Origin: Alviniconcha marisindica
Lineage: Eukaryota > Mollusca > Gastropoda > Provannidae
Assembly: GCA_018857735.1 (NCBI GenBank)
Contig: JABMCL010003092.1
Span: 913,925-977,924 of the forward strand
Direction of reading: 5' to 3'
DNA length: 64,000 bases
Part shown: one piece after another, positions 1-11,800 of the stretch
Layout: each line of letters begins with the position of its first letter
How positions within the stretch are numbered: position 1 is the first letter of the stretch
The notes under the pieces: model-generated
Told to the model about the DNA's origin: nothing
Databases searched by the model: none
What the model saw: the letters and a program-made list of their open reading frames with translations, nothing else
Program-made: the position numbers and the translations under genes

Positions 1-2955
1 AGAAAACTATCATATAGTTTTGATCAGTACAAAATACAACTGCTCTGGCATCCTTCCTCTCTGTTGTCTTTGAACATGTCTGTAGCCAAGTCTGCTCTTT
101 CTCTCTTCTTCTTCTTCTTTTTTTGTGGCTTTGCCCACCCCACTTCCTCCCCTCTTCTTTTATATGACTTTGTGCCAAAAGGTCAGCAAAAAGAGGGTGA
201 TGTGAATGAATTGCATGTATCTTCCTTTTGAAAGCATCAATGCTTATAAAATAACTGGAATGTGTTCAGAACATGTTGCAGATATAGTGGAGATAAATAA
301 AATAGTTCTGAACAAAAAAATGTTTGACTTGTGTTTTGTTAATATTTCAAAAAGATTGAAAAAAGGCAGCCCAAAAGTGGACAAGTTGGCAGTGTCTGTG
401 TTTGAGATGCTGTTTCAAACAAATGAATAGGTTTTCTACTATCGAACAAAGAGGTTGGTACAGTCAAAATGTTGCTTATGACAGTCCAGGTATCACCAAT
501 TCCAAAGGTTTTTCTGATTTCGAAGTTATACTTCATGCAAGAATGGTATTTCATACATCAAATGTGTTGTAATACCATGAGCATCACTTTTGAATGATCC
601 CAATGAACAAAGAAACATGTTTGATGTCTATTTATATCTTTCTTCGATTGGATCGACCGATAAGGTATCTTTCTGAAGCAGCCCTTATTTGAAAATTTTA
701 GGCTTCGGTAAATTTTGTAATCCTAAATTTTTACTGCCTGTGACTTTTGTTGTAGTAAATGACATCCAAAATATCAAAGAATAAAAACTAACGGTCAAAA
801 AAAAGAAGAAGAAAAAGTTGTAAGCCTCATTCCCACTTCTGCTTGGTCATGTGACACATGCTGATCAATGCTATTATGGATCTGTGGTTCCTGGCGGTAT
901 GCTTGGACATTTTTTTAGGGATGTTGTAATGTTTTCAGTAGGTGATGATTGACATGCTTGAAACACATACCTGCCAACCCATACAGTTTACCAGTATAAA
1001 TACAGTTTGTTCATTATTTTCAGGGGATATGGCCTTATGGATACAGGAAAGCATAAGTTTCATGAGATTTTCTTGTTGTTTTAAACTCAGCAAAAAGATT
1101 GAAAAACTGTTGAATGAACAGCTGACACATGGCGACACGCCATCGCCAAATGCACACTAGTGCAGTAGGCTAAGAAATCTCGTCGGAAGTAAGATTTGAA
1201 GTCGTGCATGCATATTTAGCACAACATTGCTTCTTCCTTCCACTGCCACACATGCCAGTTGGAATTCAAAATGCCGCTGTCACTAGCAAAAAAACAAAAG
1301 ACCCTGACCTGCATAAGGTTGACAAACTCTGGACTAAGGTTTACCCCCAAAAGGGGTTGACAGCTATGGAAACGTAAAATCAGCCAGTTTCTTGCCAATA
1401 CTGCATACAGCGATTTCTCATCAGTTCAGTTTGAATGTATGTTAGTTCTCATTGCTCACACATTATCTATAGGAAGTATTGTTTACAACTGAAACTGAAC
1501 AAGAAAGGATTTTGTTGTAACGAGTGATGACTGACTTAAATGATGTTTTGTATGTTGGACATCAAACATTACAACAAATTTCCATCATAAAAATTCATTT
1601 ATATGAGGCAGACAAAACAATACTTTTTTCAACTACTTCCCTTTGCTCCCTCTTAACAGTACAACAGTTTGTACATAAAATATGGCATCAAATAAAAAGT
1701 GACAAGCAAATTTTCTTGAACTGTTTGCTGTCTGACATACAAGCTTAGAAGACATTTAACAGCTAATATCACAAAAACTGTTAGAGGAACTGTCTTCCTA
1801 TTTTGCAAGATAACTGCTAAGTATATAACTATTCATAAGAAGCATTTTTGTTGAGAGAATTTTGAACTTGAGTTTTCAACCCATCTGTCCGATTTTCATG
1901 CTCACCTTTTGGTATAAAGTCTTCTTTCTTTTCTTTTTTTAAATTGTTCCCCCCCCCCCCCCAAAGTGATAGTCTTCAAACTCTTCAAGTTTAATATTAT
2001 AGGGAGGAAGGAGACATGTTGCTTTGGCAATGGCTGTTGGTATACAGTGCACTAAAAGTAAAACCTCTCTTGGTTAACTTCCAAATTACCTTAAGTTTGG
2101 TTTGGAGGTTGTAAAGTCTGTAACAGTGTTAAGAGATTTTCTTTTTACTCCAATTACTGGAAGATCACCTATATTTAAAGACCACCATTCAGATGGCACA
2201 AGACATCATTTTTCTAAAGTCTCTTTTACAGTTTTAGTTTTGCTTAGTTTGAGGTGGCCACCTGTAATTTAAGATAACTTTATTGTGGAAAAAGAGACAG
2301 TTGCCCAAGACAGATTCCACTCAGCTTGTTTTAATGGTCATAATATAAATTTAAAAAAAAACTTGGTGCTGTTCCTAATCACCCCCCCCCCCCCCCCCCA
2401 CCACCACCACCACGCCCACCTTCCCCACCCTTTCTAAGCCTTACAGGCAAGCTTTTAGCCTCTGTACTTGCTGATTTGATGCAGATTTGACCTTGTGTGT
2501 TAAATATTATTCACAAATAATAATACATGTATTATTTATCACTACTTTGTCTGTCTTACAGGACTGCAGAATAAAGCCACAATGGGCTCCAGAAACTTCA
2601 CAAACAGCAAGCACCAAAGCTTGATGACAAAAGATCAAGTTGGACCCTGAGCCACACAAGACCCAAAGACAAAATGATGCTGAGCATAACACGTTAAGAG
2701 GAGAAATTGTCAGTGGTTCTAGCCAGTTCTGAGCAGCTAACAGTACACTTAAGTACCAAAAAGCGAGACAGCTCGTGCCAATAGTGATGTCCATTTCTTG
2801 CCCCAGCTGCAGGCAGCAGTAAACAAGGATGCAGAAAAATGGGGACAACCAGTGGCCTACACAACAGACAAGAAATAAATAATTCAACACCTCAGGAAAG
2901 GCAAAAATGACACAGGTAGTTCCTGAACAATCCAGAGTTCTACAAAATACATGTT
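1..2955. other. intronic or upstream DNA without recognisable gene
   Basis: No exon or mobile-element protein was recognised on either strand. The stretch is AT-rich and contains homopolymer C runs near 1950-1962 and 2383-2399. Because exon 1 of this window starts in mid-codon, this region is most likely an intron of the dystrobrevin gene. No EF-hand-type coding sequence, which should precede the ZZ exon, is seen here. Confidence 0.5.
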
Positions 2956-2959
2956 CAGT

Positions 2960-3235
2960 ACAACGTTCATACTTTTAAATCATTGAACAACCAAGCCCCT
3001 CTGATCTCCAGTTGTATAGTGTATGTTGCATCTCGCCAACTCCGCTTGTCTGCTGATACTTGGCTCCTTCATTTTCCATGTGCTCATCTGAAGTCTTCAG
3101 GACAAATGCCTTCATCCATCAAGCACCATTACTCTGGAACAATCTACTCTGCTGTCTCCAACACTCTTCTTCCATAGCATCATTTAAATCTACCCACAAG
3201 ACCCATCTTTTGAACTCTAAACACAGAAGAGAATT
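2960..3235 (+). mobile_element. weak LINE 3'-end coding remnant
   Basis: The + strand translation contains a degraded version of the block that ends many CR1/L2-type LINE reverse transcriptases: a Ser/Leu-rich stretch, then a W-N-N-L-type motif (here SGTIYSAV), then a short Phe/Lys/Thr-rich tail near 3180-3230. Similar tails occur near 5440, 12540 and 17780. Only about 90 codons remain, so the assignment is tentative. Confidence 0.4.
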
Positions 3236-3252
3236 ATGATCATACATGGCTT

Positions 3253-3255
<3 letters not shown>

Positions 3256-3295
<40 letters not shown>

Positions 3296-3305
3296 GTGTG
3301 TGTGT
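3256..3305. repeat. (TG)n microsatellite
   Basis: A nearly uninterrupted TG dinucleotide run with a single C substitution. Confidence 0.9.
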
Positions 3306-5195
3306 TGGAACTGATGGGACAGATGTTGAATGGACAAAATGTTGTATTTGTTTATAAATTGAATATAATCAGTGGGTTATCACTGTTCTCTTAATTGTGT
3401 ATATGCTTCAAGCTTCTTGTTTTGTATTTACGCCCTGGCTTCAGGTGTTGCATATTTTTTTTCTTTTACCGTACAAAACAAATGACAAACAGTGATAACT
3501 CAGGGATAGCCAGCACAAAGACTTAGATTCACTGTTACCACATCCGCGGGCAAGTGTAACAATTGAAACAAAGGAAAGGGAAGAAAGAACAGGCAGAAAG
3601 ACAACATAATTGATATTATTGATTACATCATTTGAAAACACAGATTTATCCTGGACCCCTGCATGGGGAAAGTGGTTAACTCCTGGCCAGTGGGCCACAC
3701 CCACAACCAATCTGCTTGTGTCTAACTCTAAGCCATTATATAGTGCTAATAAAATATTAAAGAAAAAGTAAAAAGGTCAACCTGGTGTTTGGATTCAACC
3801 TAAACTTTTGCTAAATTGTGGATGTCTAAATAATTTTTGTTTCATGGTTGTCAGTAATATGAACTGAAAACAACAAATAAGAATCCCAGAGTAAACTTGT
3901 CTTCTGCTTATATTTAACTGACATGCTTCCAGGTGGCATTCCTAATTCGTTAAAGCAGTTTTGTCACACTTTGTGTCTTTGTCATTTCTGTTGCATCTGA
4001 ACACTGAAGTTGGGTTGTACCAACATCAGCAAATCAGTTTATATGCATTTCAGCAAAACACAGGGCCTGTCTGGTTTAGTGGTTGGTTGCACATGCATGC
4101 AGAAGATAGCCAAGACAAGTGCTTGGTTTCTGTTTATCCGATATTAACTAGTAACTGTGTCTGTACAGTGTCTGTTGCATACAAATAAATATATGTAATT
4201 GTGCTACTTTTTAATAACACTTTCATGTTATTCTTACATGAAGCTAGTTTAAGATACTCCCTGGAATAAAGCTGTTGTAGTTTGAAACTCTAAGCATCCT
4301 GTTTCTTGTTTTTGAAGAAACCTTTTCCTGCCTACATGTTCCGATGTAACACAGGAGACAGTGTTTATGGTGCAGAACCGTGGAGAGAGAGACTGATTAA
4401 ATTAATTTTTTATCAGACCAGGTCTTAAATTGTGTGAATGTGTTGTTGAAGTAGCAGATTTATGTCTCAGGTGATTCAGCAAGGCAAAGTTACATCTAAC
4501 ACCGTGTACCATGTTGCATCCGAACAGCTGCTCTATCCAATTAAAAATGGCCAATATCTGGTCATCTTGGACAGAGTTATCTTTCTAGGTGCAGGGATGC
4601 ACTTTTGAAACACTACACTTTCATATGTTATGGATAGCCAAAGGTAATTTAGTGTCTGATTTTTTGCCCAAATGTCCCAGTTTACCTGAGCATGTTCTGG
4701 CACAGACTCATATACTGTTAAATGTTTTGACAGAAGACTACAAAAAATAGGTAATATTGCACATAAGGTACAGCTGATAACATGGGTAAAGAAAACATTA
4801 CTGAAGCACACATACACAAAAAGTCTTTTTGATCTACATGAAACTGAGTCTATGTTATGTAGTTATCAGGTTTAGCTAGGCTGCTAATTTGTCTGTAACC
4901 AACTTAGTATTGTGATTTTCTTAAACACTATGAATGTAAAGTGTCAATTGAGCTTTGCCAATGAAAACTACGTCTACTGACCTTGGCTCCATTTTAAGAT
5001 TGTGGCAACATCAAACAGAAGGTTGCATAAAAAATGTTCTCTTTTAACTAATCTTTTTTATTCAGTCAAGTTCCAAATTTGAACATTTTTGTGAAGTAAG
5101 TGGACTAGATCATGTGTGGAGCTGCTCATTAGTATGGAAAACTATACCAGTACAGTACCATTTTTTTATCATCATAAGAATGTAGCAGCAAGGCT
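3306..5195. other. non-coding stretch, nothing recognised
   Basis: AT-rich DNA with only short, unconvincing reading frames on both strands. No exon, RNA gene or repeat family could be supported by eye. Confidence 0.5.
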
Positions 5196-5199
5196 TATG

Positions 5200-5560
5200 T
5201 GCAAAGCTAAGAAATCTGACCATATCCATCCTATTCTTCAAACCCTGCTCATCACATTCAATACAAAATATCAAGTATCTGCTTCAGTTCCATTTCTGGT
5301 ACATCCTCTCAGTGTCTGTCTGACCTCCCTCAACCTTATACAAGCAACAAGACAATTACAGTCCACATCCGACGCCTGAACCTTCATCACCATTCATGTA
5401 AGCACAAAAACATTTGGTGAAAGGTCATTTTCTTATGCTGGCCCATCTGTTTGGAACAGTTTGCCTCAAATTCTTCACCACTGATTCTTCCTCCTCTTTT
5501 AAAGCCACCCTCAAGATGCACCTGTACAGTAACTATTTCTAAACTGTCTTTTTCACAGTT
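5200..5560 (+). mobile_element. CR1/L2-like LINE, C-terminal RT remnant
   Basis: The + strand reads KKSDHIHPILQTL, a degraded central block, then FGERSFSYAGPSVWNSLPQ. This is the conserved end of CR1/L2-type reverse transcriptase ORFs. A stop near 5378 and a frame change separate the two parts, so the piece is dead. A similar block (AKKSDHIHPILETALATSNT-like) occurs at 55115-55260, indicating the same family. It lies directly upstream of the ZZ exon. Confidence 0.7.
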
Positions 5561-5677
5561 GCCCCACTCCTTGAAACAGTTTATTCCATCTGGTCTGCAT
5601 GATGGAGTTATCAAAATGCATTCCACTTTTCCTGTATGGTGGAACTATGATAATTTTGATTATTTTTATTTTTTTAG

Positions 5678-5844
5678 TGGTCCACCCGGTGCAGTGCGAG
5701 GGATGCCACCGAGCATCATTTACAGGTTTTCGCTACAAGTGTCAGAACTGCTTCAAGTACAACCTGTGTCAAGACTGCTTTTGGCGTGGTCGTACCTCTG
5801 GCAATCATAACCCAGATCACCAGATGAAAGAGTACACCAGCTAT
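5678..5844 (+). CDS. Dyb: dystrobrevin exon a: ZZ-type zinc finger
   Basis: The exon encodes [14 protein letters not shown], then [16 protein letters not shown] and [14 protein letters not shown]. It carries three C-x2-C pairs plus a paired His (HNPDH), the zinc ligands of the ZZ finger that in this family helps contact beta-dystroglycan or dystrophin-complex partners. The acceptor is a T-rich tract ending in AG at 5676-5677. The donor is TAT|GTGAGT. The exon starts with the last two bases of a codon, so a preceding exon must supply one base. An in-frame ATG at 5599 lies in the intron and is not taken as a start. Confidence 0.95.
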
Positions 5845-8800
5845 GTGAGTCATTATTTTTGCTGTCTGTGTTTTTGTCCAGGTGTGTGATTCATAACCCT
5901 GTACCAGTTTAGGTATGGCTTTTTGTAATGTAGTTCTCAAGTACCTGGAGGATCTGTTACCTGAGCAGATACTGTTGGTTTTGACCAAGGCTCCTAATTG
6001 TAAGGTTAGAGGTCATCCATACATCATTGCAGACTTATGTCATTGCAGACTTATGTCCTTGTAAACTTACATCACAGGACAACAGATCCAGGGCTCTTAC
6101 TGAGGTCTGACAGAGCTGATGACATTCATCACCCCAAATTTGATGTTTTTGTTTCAAGTGACTGCCATTCAGAATTTCTTCCAGTCCCAAGGTGTTTCAT
6201 CGCATCATGTCATAGCTGCTGTCCAACATTCCTGGGGTCATCTCATCTGTGACATTGATGACATCCTGGTGTCAGGGTGTACACAGCAGGAACAAGACCA
6301 GAGACTAAAGGAAGTTCTGTAGACTGGAAGGTGTGGGTGCAACCCTGAATGACAAGTGCACTTTCAGTCAGAAAGTTTCTGGGACATATCCACACAAGGA
6401 AGGTGTGCAGATGGATCCAGCTAAAGTGGATGTGATCCGGAAGTTGCCTTGCCCCCACAATATGCCAGAATTGTGACGTGCTCTGGGAATACTGAACTTT
6501 GTCCAGAAGTTTGTTCCTGACCTTGCTGATCAGACCTCTACAGGAACTGCTGAAGAAGGACATCCAGTGGACATGGGTGGAGGCACAAGAAAGAGTGTTT
6601 CTCCAGCTGAAGCAGGTGTTGAGTTTTGTCCCACTACAGTTCTGACCTGCCTACGAGGGTGTCAGCTGATATGTCGTCCTATGGCATGGGAGCAATGCTC
6701 CTTCAGCAGAAGGATGGTGATTGGCGTCCCATTTTCTATGCTTCAAGGTCGATGATGTCAACAGCAGTGCTATGTGCAAGGAGAAAAGGAAGTGCTGGCA
6801 TCTACCCAGGCCTGTGAAAAGTTCTCAGACTTCTTACTGGTTCTCCATTCCTTCACCATTGAGACTGACCACTGACCCTTGTTGGCACTTCTGAAGATGA
6901 AGGGTTTGGGTGAGCTGTTGCCACAAATACAGAGGTTCCACATGTGCCTTATGCGGTACAGCTACAAGATGATCTAGACAGCAGGTAAGAACGTGACAAG
7001 TGAGGACATGCCCCTGTTGGATCCCTTCAGGCAGCTGACCTACTGTTGGAGAGTGACACCACAGCCTTTGTGCAGTCTCTGATCAATGGTCTACTGGCAA
7101 CCCAGGGCCGGCTGGTGGAGATCAAGACCATGCAGCAGGAAGACCAGGTCTGCAGTCAAGTTGCCTACTACTGCAGAAATGGGTGGCCTGCAGACAAAGA
7201 TGGATCCAGACATCTGTCCATTCCTTACAGTGAGAGATGATCTAACCATGCAGGAAGGACTCTTACTCTACCACATCAGGCTCGTCATCTCAGTGGAACT
7301 GAGGAAGGACATTTTGAGCAAAATGCACAATGGCCATCAAGGCATCGTCAAGTGCAGAGCATTAGCCAAGTGTTCTGTGTGGTGGCCAGGACTATCTCAA
7401 CAGATTCAGTCCATGGTAGGATACTGTGCAACCTGTGAGAAAAAGAGAAAAGCCAGACCTGAACCATTAACTCATTCAAGACTCCACAAAATGGCGCGCT
7501 CGGCTCCTGCAGACGCACTGTTTTTGCCCATTTAAAAAACAAAATTGTAGTAAATAAACTACTAGGAATAATACAATAAACATATACAATTTTAGAAAGT
7601 TTGGAATGTGTACTTGTCAGATTAATAATCCATAGTGTCATATCATATACCTTTCTCTGTCGCAACAGCAAAGTGGGAACTGTCCAAACACAGTAAAAAA
7701 AAAAGTTTTATTCTACTGGTTGCACGGATCCCAATGATGAAAATGAAGATGTTATTATCGCTGTCTCTCAAGTCCGCCTCGAGATCTACTGGCACAAACT
7801 CCTCATATGATATGACTCTATGGATTATTTATCTGACAAGCACACATCCCAAGCTTTCTAAAAATGTATATGTTTATTGTGTAACCGAGTGTATTGTATA
7901 CATGTTTCAGGCCATGACCCTTTAACCTTTCTTTCCAGTTTCTTTTCCTTTTTGATTCGGTGGAGTTTTATGGCCCCAATTATCTAAGGTGTTAAAACCT
8001 GTGCGCTGGCTGGCAGCGTCCTTTTCCCCCAGTGTCCCTGCAGAGGCGGGTTGTTTGCTGCTGCGGCCGGTGTTCATGTGTTCATCTCAGGGGAAAGCCT
8101 GTAAGTAGTTATTTTTCTATGGCTTGTTATTCTATTGTTTCTTATTGATGTAAATAATGTATGTTTATAATGTTACCATGTTCACAACGTGCCTTGATTT
8201 TGGTTCTTGAACACGTGGGTAATTTGTTTACATTGTTTGTGCATTCAAATGTTAAGCCTTTATGCCACAGGATGACCGGTGTTTCCAAAATGTATGGTAT
8301 GATATGTATGATATGTAGCTAGTATGTTATGCTGCCATTGTTGGATGTTCAGTTTGCCGATGTAAATGGTTATCCCTCAGTAGGGTATGGTTCCTTTGTG
8401 CGACCATGCAGATCTCTGTGCAGCATAACTGGTTTGTTTAGTTTCCTACTGATCTATTTTTCTACATGAAATCGGTGGTATATTATGGCTAACACTTTGA
8501 AGATGTTGACTTCGTAGTTGTCGAATGTTCATTTTACTTGAATGTTCATTTTACTAGTTGAATATGGTTTAGTGCATAGGGGTGATTGTATAAACTGTGA
8601 GACATGTTATTTCTGTTTTGATCTGGCTATTGTATGGCCGAGTCTTGGGCGCGCAGACTTTCACTCTGCTTAGCTTGTAAACCCTTTCTGGGTCTTTGTG
8701 TGTGTACCCGAACAGGCCAGCGATGTGCGTCAGTGGTGGCAATTAGGTCTTTGTCTCTGTTCACTAACCGAGCAGACAGGCGCAGCCAGATCAACAGTTT

Positions 8801-11800
8801 AGATTCTTGATGTGCTACCCGCGTCAGTAAGACGCTTGACGTTGTTCAGAGATATGCTCTGCTAGTCAGTAACAGTAACATGCTGTAGCCCTTTTGTACA
8901 CACGTTGAGTAACGAGGCTGGAGCCGGTCAGTTTATGACTGACTTCCTCCCACTCATGGTGTGGTCCCAAGTTCCACCTGTGTCACTGTCGGTCTCGTTG
9001 TGTGCTTAAGTGGAACAGTGCTGTAACAGTTATCTCACTCTTCCTGTTTAGTTAAGAATGATCTTGGTAATCTGTATTTTTCACTGTTACTTTATTGTAT
9101 ACTATTATATGCTGGGAGTTCATCAGTTAATTGACTGGCCGTCTCTTGTATACTCACTGCGACACTGTGAGATACGTGTTTTAAGTGCAAGTCATGCACA
9201 CAAGTCATGTGCTTGATAATTAATCATTTTGTCACAGTTATCATCATGTATTATAGTAACCTACAGGTAAACTACACAGTTACTGTATTTATTATATAAT
9301 TGCTGTTGTTTAGTCTTTACATTTGCTTTCATATTCTAAATGTTTTGTTTGCTTGTGTCTTTTCCAACACAGACACTGTTTCCTGGTTGGTTGGTGTACA
9401 AATAAAAGCTATGTTATAGCAAACTCTGACTTGTGGCTCTTCATTCATGCTTCCAACCTGCTTCCCTCAACTCCCCACCCCACTCCCCTACAATTGTTTT
9501 ATTTCTACTAGTTTATTTACTAAGATTTTTTTAAACGGGCAAAAACAGTGCGTCAACAGGAGCCGAGCACGCCATTTTGTGGCGTCTTGAATGAGTTAAG
9601 CAGTTTTCTTGACTACCCGTGGCAGAAAGTTGGAATGGACTTGTTCGACTGGTGTGATCAGCAGTAGCTACTGGTGGTGGATTACTTCTCTCACAACACT
9701 GAGCTGGCCCACCTATAGTCATCAACCTCTTTAGAGACTGTGACTGTGCAGTGCAAGAGCATATTTGCCTGATATAGGATCCCTGAAGTTGTCCAGTTGG
9801 ATATTGGACTGCAATTTGCATCCCACAAATTTGCTGATTTGCAATGGACTACAGATTTACCAAGGAATCCAGCAGTCCACATTACCTGCGATTAGCAAGC
9901 AAATGGAAAGGTTGAGAGAGCAGTACAGATGGTAAAGAACTTTCTGCTGAAAACTGACAGTCCCTGTCTGGTGCTACTTAACTACAGAGTGACCCCGCTC
10001 CAGTGTGGTTTCAGTCCAGCAGAAATGTGTATGGGCTGTCGTCTGAGGACACGAGTGGCTGCCGTCCTTGCGTCACTTGCACCGGATTGGCCCAGGCTGT
10101 CTGACATGAAGTTGGTGAATGCAGACCAGAAGGAAGTGCAGAAAAATAATTTTGACAGATAGCACATAACTACCCCACTTCCTACTTTGTCACCTGGAAA
10201 TCCAGAACATATCAAGGTGGAGGCTGAAGTCGTGAGGCCTATTGGGCCGAGGTCTGATGAAGTCAGAACACTATCAGGACTATACAGAAGAACAGGAGAC
10301 ACCAGAACCAATGATGTTTGACATCACTATCTCATCTGAGGGTCAACCCTGCAGTTCCATTGACATTGCCAAGTCCCATGGAGGACAACTTTCAGATGGA
10401 TCTGGACCCTGCCCCAGTGAAGCCCCAGGCGACCACAGTACAGTCTGCTGCTGCCTCCTACTCCAAGTGCGGCAACATCTCACCCTGAGCGGACAACAGC
10501 CAGAAGTGGTTGTGTTGTGAAAGTGCCCCCAAAACTTGACCTTTAATGTGGGCAGAGTAATTTGATAAAGAATGACCACAAACTGCATAGTAATAAGTAT
10601 CTGCAGCATAAATCAGTTTATTTGACTGTTTCTTTTAGGTTCAGTAGTTATTTGAAGTCAAAGATGAAGCATTGTTCGGAAGACAAAGAACAGTTCCCAA
10701 AATATTGGGGTAAAATTAAACTGGTTTAAAACTAGAGAAAGGGGGACATAAGGTCATCCTTATATTATTGCAGATTTACGCCATTGCGGACTTACATCCT
10801 TGTAGACTTACGTCATGGGACAAGAGATCCGGAGCTCTTACCGAGGATTAATGTTTTTATGTCAGCTCAAGCAGCTACTGGAAGTTTTGACTTTTTTTTA
10901 CCACAGTGCTAAAACATTACATGTCTTACAAATGACCTCTTTTGACTGTTGTACATTCGTATCATCAGCTGTACTTGATAAAATTTGAAGTCACAACAGT
11001 TTTTGAAATATGAACAGATTCAGAGCCGATTTATTAAGTATGATTGTTACATAAAGAGTCATATGGATGGACATGTGCATGATGCTTTAAATAGCTTTAA
11101 TGTGCATATTTAGATAAAATATTTTGTGCAACAACAAAAACCTAAATGCTCATGTTTGGTCAGATCTGATCTTTCATAAGATCTTTTAGATAAGATAATG
11201 GAAATGTCTAATCTGAATTGAGTGTTGAATGATGATCACGCTGATTTAGTGAGTGATTTTGACCCATTGTCAAGATCATAGAGATTTGGGGAAAGAAGTG
11301 ATATAACTATGCATTTTTTAGCCGCTTTCTTTCTCTCTGTTTAAACAAAAATAAAATTCTGAAGCACTTTTTTGGAAAGACTGTTGGAGCTCAGTTAAGT
11401 TCAAAGTACTTCCCACTGAGCCAGTGAAAAACCAATGAAGTTCTTACATTTTCAAATTGCAAAAACAAAAACAAAAACCCACATGGATATATTAGTAAAT
11501 AGAAAATAGCTAATGACCTTCTCATCTCTTTAGATGATGGAAATGTTTCTCTGCTTGCTCTTTTGGACTTGTCAGCAGCTTTTGATATAACAGACTATAT
11601 CATATTACTCCACTGACTTCACTATGATTTTGGAATAAAAAGCATAGCCTTAGAATGGTTTTCAAATTGCACTTATTCTGTCAGTATCCACTGCCACACC
11701 ACTGAGCCAGGTCCTGTCTCATTCAGTGTTCCACAAGGATCAATTTTTGGGCCTGTATTTTTTTTCTATGTGTAGCCTCTCTTTCCACTGTCATTGAAAA

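Noticed and set aside
5599..5677. In-frame ATG start just upstream of the ZZ domain
   Set aside because: The segment is a T-rich intron end (hydrophobic nonsense translation); the exon begins at a clear AG and in mid-codon.
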